The notes beneath the pieces were generated by a model. The model was not told where the DNA came from, did no database searches, and was given only the letters and a program-made list of their open reading frames with translations. Below, one piece after another: positions 45,035-55,085 of a DNA stretch of 64,000 nt (its first letter is position 1; every line of letters starts with the position of its first letter). The translations under genes were made by a program, and so were the position numbers. This DNA is from Arbacia lixula. Taxonomy: Eukaryota; Echinodermata; Echinoidea; Arbacioida; Arbaciidae. The stretch covers positions 21,215,696 through 21,279,695 of the forward strand of contig OZ022580.1 in the NCBI GenBank assembly GCA_963669155.1, written 5' to 3'.

Positions 45035-45470
45035 TGTTACAACACACTTCTCCAAGGCTTTTGATAGGGTGGACCATTTAATTGTAATTTCTAAGCTCAT
45101 TTCATACAACCCTGACGGCGATATTATACAATGGATTGACAATTTTCTTACTGACCATAGCCAGTATGTCCCTTACCATGGACATCTGTCCGAGTGGGCT
45201 CCAGTCAGAGCAAGAGTCCCACAGGACACCCTTCTGGTTCCATGTGCTCTTTTCATACTCATAGACGATGCCCTATCATCTAATGTACATCATTGGAAGA
45301 TGACATGAGTGTTGCAGAGTCAGTAACACAGGGTGCCGTCAGTGTCATGCAACCACCTTTGAACACTTTAAACCAGTGGTGCATTAATAACAGGATGCAA
45401 ATGAATGCGATGAAATGTAATAATATGAGAGTTTACTTTGGTAAAGGTAATATTCCCTTCACAGACGAGA
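45035..45470 (+). pseudogene. CR1-type LINE reverse transcriptase fragment
   Basis: Reads FSKAFDRVDHLIVISKLI (RT motif A), then VPQDTLLVPCALFILIDD (motif B, where VPQGTLLGP is expected). A frameshift near 45295 precedes DDMSV (motif C) and LNQWCINNRMQMNAMKCNNM. It is truncated on both sides and differs from the 48883 element, so it is an independent old insertion. Confidence 0.85.
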
Positions 45471-45508
45471 GATAGCGCAATCTAGCGCGCACTAGATTGC
45501 GCTTTCTC
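45467..45508. repeat. short hairpin, AGCGCAATCTAG
   Basis: The arms agatagcgcaatctag and ctagattgcgctttct pair around cgcgca. Likely a MITE tip. Confidence 0.8.
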
Positions 45509-45636
45509 TGCTAATGTAAACGGGCAGAGATAGCAGGCTGGAAGTCCACATTGAACACGCGAGAAATACCCATTGCATATGAGCCACTTTATCGTTGTGC
45601 TTTCTTTGGTGGTGTTTCCGTGAATAATCTAGTATA

Positions 45637-45781
45637 CAAATATTTCATGGCCATGAGGGATCTTGTGGAATCTATTTGCACCGAGGTTAAGTGGAGGGCG
45701 TACGGTACTGCACGCCCTCCACTTCACCGAGGGGACCAATAGATTCCAAAAAGTTCCTGAATAAAGATCATGAAATATTTG
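45637..45781. mobile_element. 145-bp hairpin MITE
   Basis: caaatatttcatg at the left end mirrors catgaaatatttg at the right. The inner arms are ggaatctatttgcaccgagg and tggagggcgt with their inverses, centred near 45707. Confidence 0.85.
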
Positions 45782-45785
45782 TTTT

Positions 45786-46321
45786 ATATTCTTCTTTAAT
45801 ATATTCTTTGTTCATTAATTTAATCCTTACCATGTACCATGTAATATGGTTCCCATGCTCTAAGCTCCGAACGCAGGAGCCGGATTCAGATGTTTTGTTA
45901 TTTCCTGCGGCTTGAGCAAACCAACGGAAATTCAAGTTGCACTTCGGCCGCAAAACCGCGGGAGTTCTGGCAGCACACCCAATGATTTTCCACTAAAACA
46001 CCAAAAAGCAACTGGAAAGAAATGTATCGCGTAGATTTTGTGTGTCGCGCGTTTACCTGGGATGAATCAATGAAAATTGTATCGATCACCGATTGCCCTG
46101 GTATCGATAGTCCAGAGGGGAAAAAAAAACTATTTTTGACATGATGTCACAATATTTTTTTTCCCTCCGACGTCACGAAATAATACTTTTCTTCCCTCAT
46201 CTATTTGTGGTCATGTGACACCCTTTCAAACAATCAACGAACTGGAATACATTGATGAGGCATATGATAAGTAATAACTTAAATAATTGTGTTTTTTAAC
46301 CTGTTTTTTTGGTCATTAACT
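45786..46321. other. no gene seen
   Basis: Region right of the last exon found. A purine run at 46118-46127 and scattered AT-rich sequence; no supported ORF or repeat pair. Confidence 0.5.
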
Positions 46322-46548
46322 TACACTACAACTCAAAGGAATTGGCATAGGGAAAGGGAAAGGGAAGAAAGGGAAGGACCCGCAGTTTTAAACTGCTGTA
46401 TATTTTGTCCAGTTCAGCATGAAACATGATGCTTTTTAGGCTAAAACATCATGTTTCATGCTGAACTGGACAAAATATACTGCGCTTTAAGCTCCTTCCC
46501 TTTCTTCCCTTTCCCTTTCCCTATGCCAAATCCTTTGAGCTGGAGTAT
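46322..46548. mobile_element. TACACT hairpin MITE, copy 3
   Basis: A complete palindrome of about 227 bp matching copies 1 and 2: ends tacactacaactcaaagga / tttgagctggagta, tract gggaaagggaagaaaggg, core gttcagcatgaaacatgatg. Confidence 0.92.
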
Positions 46549-47501
46549 AGATCATCGACCATTGTCCCCATCAAGATGATTAGCGGGCTCTGCAATGAGA
46601 TCCGATGACGACGGCCAAAGCTACTTTTGTCTATTTTCATCGCCTCTTACAGGAGTTGGCATCCATCATACCTGCTACATTTGTAATACATGTATACATG
46701 CTGTATATATACACATGTTCAGGTCCATAGACTTTTTTGTATATTTAGAATTGGTTAATTTAAAAACAATATAAAAGTCTTCCTGTTATTCGTACATATT
46801 ACGTGATGATAAATAAGACTGAAAATCGTGATACCTACTGATTTGGAAAAAATGCAATATTTAGTCATGTCAGTCTTCGTCTAAGTCTGAGTGCACACAA
46901 TGTATCACGCTACAATATCATTTTGCATATTATAACATAAGCAAATTTGTGAAAATAGACATGAAGATATAATCATGATTTACAATAACTCTTACAGCAT
47001 TTCAACAAGAATACATCGCGAGGGCTATTATGTCCAAAGCTATATGTATCCAAAATAATCTTTCCGGCAGTGATTTCACTGACTCTATTAATGAAGCACC
47101 GTAGTGTCTCAAACCCGGAAGTGAGAGAGCAATGAATTAATACAGCCCTTCCAGCAAAGGATTACAACCATGTCGATCCACTCGACCTGATTCCAAAAAG
47201 TACACCAAATTGTGAGTAAACAATTATTTTTTTCACTGTTACTTATTTTTAGATCTAGATTAACGTAAGGAAGATGACCTGCAAGTGATATCATTTTATT
47301 TAGCAAGATTAAATAGTTATGTTCATTTCCAATTTTACTTTAGGCCGTTCCACCTTACTTCGTACACTCAGCCTATGGAGTTTGAAGCTGGTGGCATAGA
47401 TCCATCGAGATAGATCTTGATCCATAATGTCGTGATTGTGAATCAAATTGACAAAAAAATATGCTCAGATTACCGATGCATGTATGCTTGAAGCGGCAAC
47501 G
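46549..47501. other. no gene seen
   Basis: AT-rich sequence without recognised features. Confidence 0.5.
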
Positions 47502-47795
47502 GCAATGGTAAACATCGAAACACAACTCTAGCAGCTAGCAAGCTGTATATGGCACGATCGAGATGTGGATTCGTAAATGGCGCACAAAATCCTTGACCGC
47601 TTTGACCTCATGAGGATTGCCCCCCAAAACGAGTAATACGATAGACCATGCTATTTCACTGTAGGCCTAGTGCAAACACGGCAAGTTTTTCTGGGTAGAC
47701 CATGGTAAACGGGCTCTTGGAGTATGTCATGCCTGTTTGGCACCCTGGTCTCACCAATGCTTATCCTGCCAAATCAAGCACATACAGAAACATAC
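47502..47795 (+). repeat. 294-bp direct repeat, left copy
   Basis: From gcaatggtaaacatcgaaac to cacatacagaaacatac, ending exactly where the 5' LTR begins. It is nearly identical to 54431-54724. Confidence 0.92.
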
Positions 47796-48299
47796 TGTAG
47801 TGACTTTTCACTTTTCATTTTCATGCTCTGTATTTTTCCATGTACGTTTGCCATATGTTCTATCAGTAATTTTCCACGTTACGTAATTCTATTGTTTGCT
47901 GTTAATGTATTCTGTCCACGTGCATTGTTTCAACCTATCGCGCATCATTGCCTACGTGCACTTCAACGCACGTGGTCCTCGCATCCTCGCATCGCCCAGC
48001 GAATCTCATCACTCCAGAAATACATCTTGTTGAGTCAGCACGCTCCTTCTCCGGACACGAGAACTCTCCCTCGCCTCGCGGCACTTCTACTCTTCTCTTG
48101 CCGTCTCCGGCGGGCTGGCAGCCTTCCAGTGGTGCGTTGCAATCGACACCGACATGGCTAGATTTACCACTGGGAGCTGTCAGTCCGGCCGTCTATCGCT
48201 TCGGCCGCTTTCGTTCAGAAGTTCGACTCACGGCAACTCTGAATCTTCGAAGCACGGCTCATCATTGGTGTCTAGCGACTCACTGCACGACGCAGTCGT

Positions 48300-48445
48300 A
48301 GTGCAGTGAGTCGCTAGACGCCAATGATGAGCCGGGTGATCGCGGACGAGAAGAGAAGAGTAGCGAAGTGAAGTGAAGATGAACGAAGCGGCGATGCTGG
48401 CGTAGTGCAGTGAATCACTAGACGCCAATGATGAGCCGTGCTTCG
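48300..48445 (-). repeat. inverted LTR segment at the LINE 5' junction
   Basis: Contains tgcagtgagtcgctagacgc, gaacgaagcggcgatgctgg and gatgagccgtgcttcgaa, which are reverse complements of the 70-bp array of the LTR (compare 53567-53910 and 48235-48290). Confidence 0.85.
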
Positions 48446-51400
48446 AATATCATATATTCTCTGAGGAGCTTGGTGGAGCGCGTTACAGCTGCTCCAGCTC
48501 TCTCCTCTGTACTTAATATTTCTTGGTACTGAGTTCCTATCAAGTGTTATTTTTTGTAATAGATTGATCATTATGTGGTAGTGATTCTACTGGACTGGTT
48601 TCAACTGATAATATTGAGTGTTGTTTCAGCACTAACTTGAACTTCATTTTGGATTTCTCCAGACTGTAAGTAGAAATCTGTAGCCATGTTGGCGTAATGC
48701 ACTTGTACACAGCCAATGTCTCTATTGTGTTATGTGTAGCCAAAGGGTAGTGTATTGTACCTCAGGGCCTATTGTATCTCAAGGCCTATTCATGTGTTGG
48801 TGCTATTGTAAACCATTCTTTGATGCTTTGATTCTACTTGAAAGTTCAATCTGCTCATAGCAGACTTAAGCACTTAGCCATAATGGCTTTCATTCATATG
48901 CTGTCCGTGACTGTAAGTCTTGTCCTTGTGCTCTCTTCTTGTTCATGTACTTACGTAGACTATACGAGTGCATCTGAACTGTATACCAATACATATATGT
49001 TCACAAGTTTACATGAAAGGTGCTTTCAATGTGTAAATGGAAAGTATGTTGGGAAAAGAGTACCATATTATCCCACAGATTCAAGTTCATGTACCTTTCA
49101 ATTACAATTAATAGAATGTGGAGACATCCACCCTAATCCAGGCCCTTCTACTGTTAATGCATATGACACTGAAAATGGTACTAGGGAAACTAGCTCCAAT
49201 CTATCAAACAAAGGTAGATGTGATATTAATACACTGTATAGTCTCTCCTCTCAAAAGTTTCGAATACCGGCGACTCTGTGGTCAACTATTAATCATCTTG
49301 GAATATGTCGTCCTCGCTGTCGAACAAAGCGAAGTAGAAAGGGTGGAAGGTGCCGACGTCGCCAGCAACACCAGCAAGAACAGCGGTCTTCCTCTGCTAT
49401 ACTTGACAAGGACTGTACTAGATTTGCTCTATGGAATGCCAGGTCCTTGAAGAATAAGACTCACATGCTGTGTGACCTCATCATCAGTGACCATATCGAC
49501 ATTGCTGCTGTAACAGAGACTTGGTTTACTGGCGATGAACGCGACAACGTCACTATGGCCCAACTATCATTGGTCCTCAAGAACTATGATTGGCATCACA
49601 AGCCGCATCTGGGACGCGTGGGAGGTGGTGTCGGCATATGTATAAATAAGACATTCCAAGTAAAATCATACAACTCTCATTCAGAATTTATTTCCTTTGA
49701 ACATATGGATCTACATTTGACATCCCATCGACATGCTCCTATTCGTCTGATTGTAATCTACAGGCCACAGCGAACAGCTACAGGAGAAGCAACAGAGCAG
49801 ACATTCTTTCGAGAATTTTCAACCCTCTTAGAGCAGTTGGTATTGACTTCACATCGGTTGATGATAGTAGGGGATTTTAACTTCCATGTCAACATAAGTA
49901 ATGATGTAAACTCGACTCGTTTCTTGAACTTGATAACTGCACTTAACCTTCAACAGCATATATGTTTTCCTACACATAAGGACGGACATACTCTCGACCT
50001 TATTTTAACACGTGGAACTGATAGCTTTGTCAGTGACGTCAGCTCAACCAGTTACCTTCCATCCGATCATGTAGCTATTAAATGCTCCTTGAACATCACT
50101 AAACCTGAGCCAATGAAGTTACAGATTAAAACAAGGAAAATACATGCGATTGACGTTGAAGAGTTTCGACAAGACATTACACGATCTGAATTGTTTTTGT
50201 TGCCATGTGATGATATAAATGCTCGTATTGATCAGTATGAGTCTGTTTTATCTGCGCTTCTTGACCAACATGCTCCAGAAGTAACGCGGACAGTAAGATG
50301 TCGTCCAGACTCTCCTTGGTTTTCTGATGAACTTCGCCGTAGCAAGCAAGAACTTCGAGCTCTTGAACGTAGGGCTTTCTCCAATCATGGGCTGGAAATC
50401 AACCGTCAGAATTTCAAAAGAGCCTGTCATGATTATAATAACCAACTCACGTTTGCAAGGAAACGTTATCACAAGGACCAACTGAAAGAATGTAGTTCCC
50501 GCGAATTGTTCAGGAAAGTCGACCAGCTTCTACGACCATGCTCTTCTAGTACACTGCCAACAAATAATGACTCTGAACTGTCCCTTCCACAACGTTTCCA
50601 GAATTATTTTGCAGAGAAAGTAGAAGTTATCACCCAGGAGCTACGGTCATCATTAACTCACAATGTTCTTGTTGAAGATCAAACGGGCTTCTCATTTGAA
50701 AGATTTAATCCTGTTTCTATAAATGAAGTTTTTAATGTAATCAAGGAGTCTTCCTCAACAACCTGTGATCTTGATCCTATTCCCACCTCATTTATGAAAA
50801 AGTTTCTTCCTGAATTGGTACCCATTATGACGAACATTATAAATGATTCTTTTAGAAATGGTAGATTTCCTGATAAGTTCAAATGTGCCAATATCATTCC
50901 AAAACTGAAAGGCTCGTCTTGTGATAGTGACAATCTGAAGAATTATCGCCCAATAGCAAACCTTAAATTCTTTGCTAAGATTCTAGAGAAGATGGCAGCA
51001 CATCAGCTACAAGAATATCTAGGTAAATCTGATCTACATGCAAAGTTTCAGTCAGGATACAGGTCATTTCATAGTGTTGAGACTGCTCTCTTGAGAGTTA
51101 CAAATGACATTCTGTTGTCACTTGATAGGGGCGAGGAGGTTATGCTTATCTTGCTTGATTTTTCCTCAGCTTTTGATACCATTGATCACGATATATTGCT
51201 CAAACGCTTATCACTAAGATTTGGAATATGTGGTGAAGCACTTAATTGGATGCAGTCATACTTATCAGGACGTACTCATAATGTAGTCATTGGAAATGAT
51301 CGGTCTTCAGGACATGTACTCACCAAAGGAGTACCGCAAGGATCTGTATTGGGTCCAGTCCTGTTTACATTATACACCTCTCCTCTAGAATCTTTGATTG

Positions 51401-52384
51401 AAAGACATAACATTTTCAAGATGTTTTATGCTGATGACACTCAGTTGTATATTACATTCAAACAGTCACGGCTTGAAAATGTTTCTTCTCAGATAGCAAA
51501 CTGTGTTCAAGCAATCAAAGAATGGTCTCACCAAAACTGTCTCAAGTTAAATTGCAGTAAGACAGAGTTCCTTCATGTTTCATCCCGTTTTAGAAATACG
51601 ACTCCAGTAATTCACTTGGATCTAGCCGGAAAGCAAATTAAAGCTACCAAAACATGTAGAAATCTTGGGGTAATTTTCGACAATAAGCTTACATTTGACA
51701 ATTTCATCACACAAAAATGCCGTTCAGCTTCGTTTGCACTCTACAAAATTGGTAAAATCCGTGATTTTATTGATAGAAGTACAACTGAACGTTTGGTTCA
51801 CGCATTTGTTATGTGTCATTTTGACTTCTGCAATAGTCTCCTTTTTCAATTACCACTTCGCCAAATTCAAAGACTACAAACTATACAAAATTCAGCAGCG
51901 CGACTTGTTACACGTACGAGGAAACATGCTTCAATATCCCCTGTCTTACGTAATTTACATTGGTTACCAGTCCAGTCTCGCATTAAGTTCAAGATATTGT
52001 TATTAGCCTATGAATGTTTTCATGGATTAGCTCCTGCTTATCTAAATGACTTACTCACTGTATACAAACCAACACGAAATCTTCGATCATGTAAAAAGAA
52101 TTTGTTTATTGTTCCTCCTATACTTACACGAACATATGGTGAACGCTCATTTGCCCATGCTGCTCCAGTTTTATGGAATAGCCTCCCTGACAGTCTTAGG
52201 AATATTAACACCCTAGATAGGTTTAAGTCTGCTCTTAAAACACACTTATTCCAAATGGCAAAATGATTTAAGGAACTCAGTAACCTCATTTCTCTTTTTC
52301 TTTGCTCCTTGAAGCGCATAGAGACTTTCTTATGTATATGTGTTATGCGCTATATAAACATGGTTTATTATTATTATTATTATC
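48446..52384 (+). mobile_element. full-length L2/CR1-like non-LTR retrotransposon
   Basis: About 3.9 kb: a 5' leader beginning near tatcatatattctctgagg, one long intact ORF, and a 3' tail ending in gcgctatataaacatgg and an ATT microsatellite (52366-52382). L2/CR1-like elements end in such short 3' repeats and lack poly-A (established). It is inserted in the 5' LTR of the BEL-like element, so it is younger than that LTR. Confidence 0.9.
48883..52266 (+). CDS. LINE ORF: signal-like N-terminus, 2A-like motif, endonuclease, reverse transcriptase
   Basis: The first ATG after the in-frame stop at 48829-48831 is at 48883, giving 1127 codons without a break. Residues 1-22 (MAFIHMLSVTVSLVLVLSS...) look like a signal peptide. 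A Cys-containing segment follows, then GDIHPNPGP, a 2A-like ribosome-skipping motif, with NPGP at residues 85-88 (49135-49146). The APE-type endonuclease spans about 175-405: VTETW with Glu212, GDFNFH at 330-335, SDH at 394-396. The reverse transcriptase spans about 600-900: LLDFSSAFD with Asp759, VPQGS near 817-821, YADD at 849-852. The C-terminal tail holds GKIRDFIDRSTTERLVHA, LHWLPVQSRIKFKILLL and FKSALKTHLF. The protein would nick target DNA and copy its own RNA there. All key residues are present, so this copy may be recently active (inference). There is no separate ORF1; the N-terminal segment before the 2A motif may take that place. Confidence 0.93.
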   Translation: MAFIHMLSVTVSLVLVLSSCSCTYVDYTSASELYTNTYMFTSLHERCFQCVNGKYVGKRVPYYPTDSSSCTFQLQLIECGDIHPNPGPSTVNAYDTENGTRETSSNLSNKGRCDINTLYSLSSQKFRIPATLWSTINHLGICRPRCRTKRSRKGGRCRRRQQHQQEQRSSSAILDKDCTRFALWNARSLKNKTHMLCDLIISDHIDIAAVTETWFTGDERDNVTMAQLSLVLKNYDWHHKPHLGRVGGGVGICINKTFQVKSYNSHSEFISFEHMDLHLTSHRHAPIRLIVIYRPQRTATGEATEQTFFREFSTLLEQLVLTSHRLMIVGDFNFHVNISNDVNSTRFLNLITALNLQQHICFPTHKDGHTLDLILTRGTDSFVSDVSSTSYLPSDHVAIKCSLNITKPEPMKLQIKTRKIHAIDVEEFRQDITRSELFLLPCDDINARIDQYESVLSALLDQHAPEVTRTVRCRPDSPWFSDELRRSKQELRALERRAFSNHGLEINRQNFKRACHDYNNQLTFARKRYHKDQLKECSSRELFRKVDQLLRPCSSSTLPTNNDSELSLPQRFQNYFAEKVEVITQELRSSLTHNVLVEDQTGFSFERFNPVSINEVFNVIKESSSTTCDLDPIPTSFMKKFLPELVPIMTNIINDSFRNGRFPDKFKCANIIPKLKGSSCDSDNLKNYRPIANLKFFAKILEKMAAHQLQEYLGKSDLHAKFQSGYRSFHSVETALLRVTNDILLSLDRGEEVMLILLDFSSAFDTIDHDILLKRLSLRFGICGEALNWMQSYLSGRTHNVVIGNDRSSGHVLTKGVPQGSVLGPVLFTLYTSPLESLIERHNIFKMFYADDTQLYITFKQSRLENVSSQIANCVQAIKEWSHQNCLKLNCSKTEFLHVSSRFRNTTPVIHLDLAGKQIKATKTCRNLGVIFDNKLTFDNFITQKCRSASFALYKIGKIRDFIDRSTTERLVHAFVMCHFDFCNSLLFQLPLRQIQRLQTIQNSAARLVTRTRKHASISPVLRNLHWLPVQSRIKFKILLLAYECFHGLAPAYLNDLLTVYKPTRNLRSCKKNLFIVPPILTRTYGERSFAHAAPVLWNSLPDSLRNINTLDRFKSALKTHLFQMAK

Positions 52385-53026
52385 ATGTATGGCGCTCGGG
52401 ACGAAGCAGTGAGTCGCTTGGCGTCGGGGCCGAGGAAGAAGACTCACTGCACTACGCCAGCATCACCGCTTCGTTCATCTTCACTTCACAGCTACTGGCG
52501 TCTAGCGACTCACTGCACTACGCCAGCATCGCCGCTTCGTTCGCTTTCACTTCGCTTCATCTCTTCTCGTCCGCGATTGCCACCGCAAGCATGCAGCGTC
52601 GACATCGCGATCTTCACGGCTCTTCAGCCACGTTTACGAAGTCGTATTTCCGCCACTAAGCCTCCGCATTATCATCCTTCGCGAGAGCCCCTTCCTTCGT
52701 ATCGCCATTCATTTCACTGGACTTCACGTAAGCATTTTAGTCCATCACATTTATTCATGTACATGTACATTGTTTTTAATGGCCAACTTAATATCCTTTG
52801 TGCAATACTCATATTTATTCTTCGCATGACTGCACTTGCACGTGCACAGTCATTGTTTCATTCATACATCAATAAACCAACGAAAAGGGAATGCTATTTA
52901 TCATGTCTTTCATTATCGTACAAACCTGCTTCCTTGTAAGTTAAAAATTGAGTTTTTGGGGTGTGATCAGTGTCAGTGTATCACATCTCAACACACACAC
53001 CACACTTCACACCCTTAAATTCTACA

Positions 53027-53145
53027 TTGGTGACCCCAATACTTGGAAGCTTGGGTGTACGATTTGATATTTTTAAACGTGTTAATCTTTTATCGCCTCT
53101 CATTTGTGGATTTCATCCACAACTTCGATTCTGGCAGGGGAGTAG
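53027..53145 (+). promoter_or_regulatory. residual interior of the LTR element: PBS and polypurine tract
   Basis: It starts one base after the 5' LTR with ttggtgaccccaatacttgg, a candidate tRNA primer-binding site. It ends with ggcaggggagtag directly before the 3' LTR, a candidate plus-strand primer. Both signals for reverse transcription are kept while all coding sequence is absent. Confidence 0.75.
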
Positions 53146-53566
53146 TGTAGTGACTTTTCACTTTTCATTTTCATGCTCTGTATTTTTCCATGTTACGTAA
53201 TTCTATTGTTTGCTGTTAATGTATTCTGTCCACGTGCATTGTTTCAACCTATCGCGCATCATTGCCTACGTGCACTTCAACGCACGTGGTCCTCGCATCC
53301 TCGCATAGCCCAGCGAATCTCATCACTCCAGAAATACATCTTGTTGAGTCAGCACGCTCCTTCTCCAGACACGAGAACTCTCCCTCGCCTCACGGCACTT
53401 CTACTCTTCTCTTGCCGTCTCCGGCGGGCTGGCAGCCTTCCAGTGGTGCGTTGCAATCGACACCGACATGGCTAGATTTACCACTGGGAGCTGTCAGTCC
53501 GGCCGTCTACGCTTCGGCCGCTTTCGTTCAGAAGTTCGACTCACCGCAACTCTGAATCTTCGAAGT

Positions 53567-53910
53567 ACTGCTCATCAATGGCGTCTAGCGACTCACTGCA
53601 CTACGCCAGCATCGCCGCTTCGTTCATCTTCACTTCACGGCTCATCACTGGCGTCTAGCGACTCACTGCACTACGCCAGCATCGCCGCTTCGTTCATCTT
53701 CACTTCACGGCTCATCACTGGCGTCTAGCGACTCATTGCACTACGCCAGCATCGCCGCTTCGTTCATCTTCACTTCACGGCTCATCACTGGCATCTAGCG
53801 ACTCACTGCACTACGCCGGCATCGCCGCTTCGTTCATCTTCACTTCACGGCTCATCACTGGTGTCTAGCGACTCATTGCACTACGCCAGCATCGCCGCTT
53901 CGTTCGCTTT
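53567..53910. repeat. 70-bp tandem array inside the 3' LTR
   Basis: Five units containing ctcatcactggcgtctagcg, actcactgcactacgccagc and atcgccgcttcgttcatctt, with unit starts at about 53567, 53639, 53709, 53779 and 53849 (period 70). The 5' LTR has fewer units, so the LTRs have diverged in copy number. Ser/Leu-rich ORFs are artefacts. Confidence 0.93.
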
Positions 53911-54430
53911 CACTTCACTTCGCTTCATCTCTTCTCGTCCGCGAGTGCCACCGCAAGCGTGCAGCGTCGACATCGCGATCTTCACGGCTCTTCAGCCACG
54001 TTTACGAAGTCGCGTTTCCGCCACTAAGCCTCCGCATCATCATCCTTCATGAGAGCCCCTTCCTTCGTATCGCCATTCATTTCACTGGACTTTACGTAAA
54101 CATTTTAGTCCATCACATTTATTCATGTACATGTACATTGTTTTTAATGGCCAACTTAATATCCTTCGTGCAATACTCATATTTATTCTTCGCATGACTG
54201 CACTTGCACGTGCACAGTCATTGTTTCATTCATATATCAATAAACCAACGAAAAGGGAATACTATTTATCATGTCTTTCATTATCGTACAAACCTGCTTC
54301 CTTGTAAGTTAAAAATTGAGTTTATGGCGTGTGATCAGTGTGAGTGCATCACATCACATCTCAACACACAACACACACACACACACACACACTTCACACC
54401 CTTAAATTCTACAACGGCAATTCTACAACA

Positions 54431-54724
54431 GCAATGGTAAACAGCGAAACACAACTCTAGCAGCTAGCAAGCTGTATATGGCACGATTGAGATGTGGATT
54501 CGTAAATGGCGCACAAAATCCTTAACCGCTTTGACCTCATGAGGATTGCCCCCCAAAACGAGTAATACGATAGACCATGCTATTTCACTGTAGGCCTAGT
54601 GCAAACACGGCAAGTTTTTCTGGGTAGACCATGGTAAACGGGCTCTTGGAGTATGTCATGCCTGTTTGGCACCCTGGTCTCACCAATGCTCATCCTGCCA
54701 AATCAAGCACATACAGAAACATAC
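54431..54724 (+). repeat. 294-bp direct repeat, right copy
   Basis: The same sequence as 47502-47795. It starts 17 bp after the 3' LTR, following aacggcaattctacaaca-type sequence that repeats the LTR tip ttctaca. Confidence 0.92.
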
Positions 54725-54945
54725 CATTCCAATGAAGAGGCATTGGTCAGCAATCTTGTTATGACTTATGTGACTGACGGTAACCTCCTTAAATCAAATG
54801 TAAGCTTGATCTGCTGTCACAAGGTAATTCTTTCTAGAGGTCTACTTCATTAGTCATTAATCAGATGTAGTTTCTGAATCATGCCTTTGCCCTGTCACTC
54901 ATTTTATGGTATACCTAACTGGTCAACAATTAATGTGTCTCTTGC

Positions 54946-55085
54946 CTTGACCTAGCCCCGGGACTGCTCCCGCGCAGCGTGAGCGGGCTGGTCGCAGTAA
55001 GCCTTGGCCTAGCCCCGGGACTGCTCCCGCTTCAATTCAGCCGGCTCACTGCGTGAGCGGGCTGGTCGCAGTAAGCCTTGGCCTT
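54946..55085. repeat. GC-rich tandem duplication of about 70 bp
   Basis: ggcctagccccgggactgct and gtgagcgggctggtcgcagt plus aagcctt occur twice in succession. The second copy has an insertion (ttcaattcagccggctcac). Confidence 0.9.

Larger units (their letters stand above)
47796..54413 (+). mobile_element. BEL-like LTR retroelement with minimal interior, split by a LINE
   Basis: Two LTRs begin TGTAGTGACTTTTCACTTTT and end CCCTTAAATTCTACA. The 5' LTR is 47796 to about 48300 plus about 52385-53026. The interior is only 53027-53145. The 3' LTR is 53146-54413 (1268 bp). After the 5' LTR comes ttggtgaccccaatacttgg, a primer-binding-site-like sequence of the TTGGTGACCCC type common in BEL/Pao elements (recalled). 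Before the 3' LTR lies the purine-rich ggcaggggagtag. There is no gag or pol, so it is a TRIM-like or internally deleted copy. The LINE sits inside the 5' LTR. Confidence 0.8.

Noticed and set aside
47724..48301. 145-aa and 117-aa ORFs, with copies at 53173-53555
   Set aside because: They lie across the LTR and its flank and show no gag, env or other motif; their duplication follows the LTR duplication.
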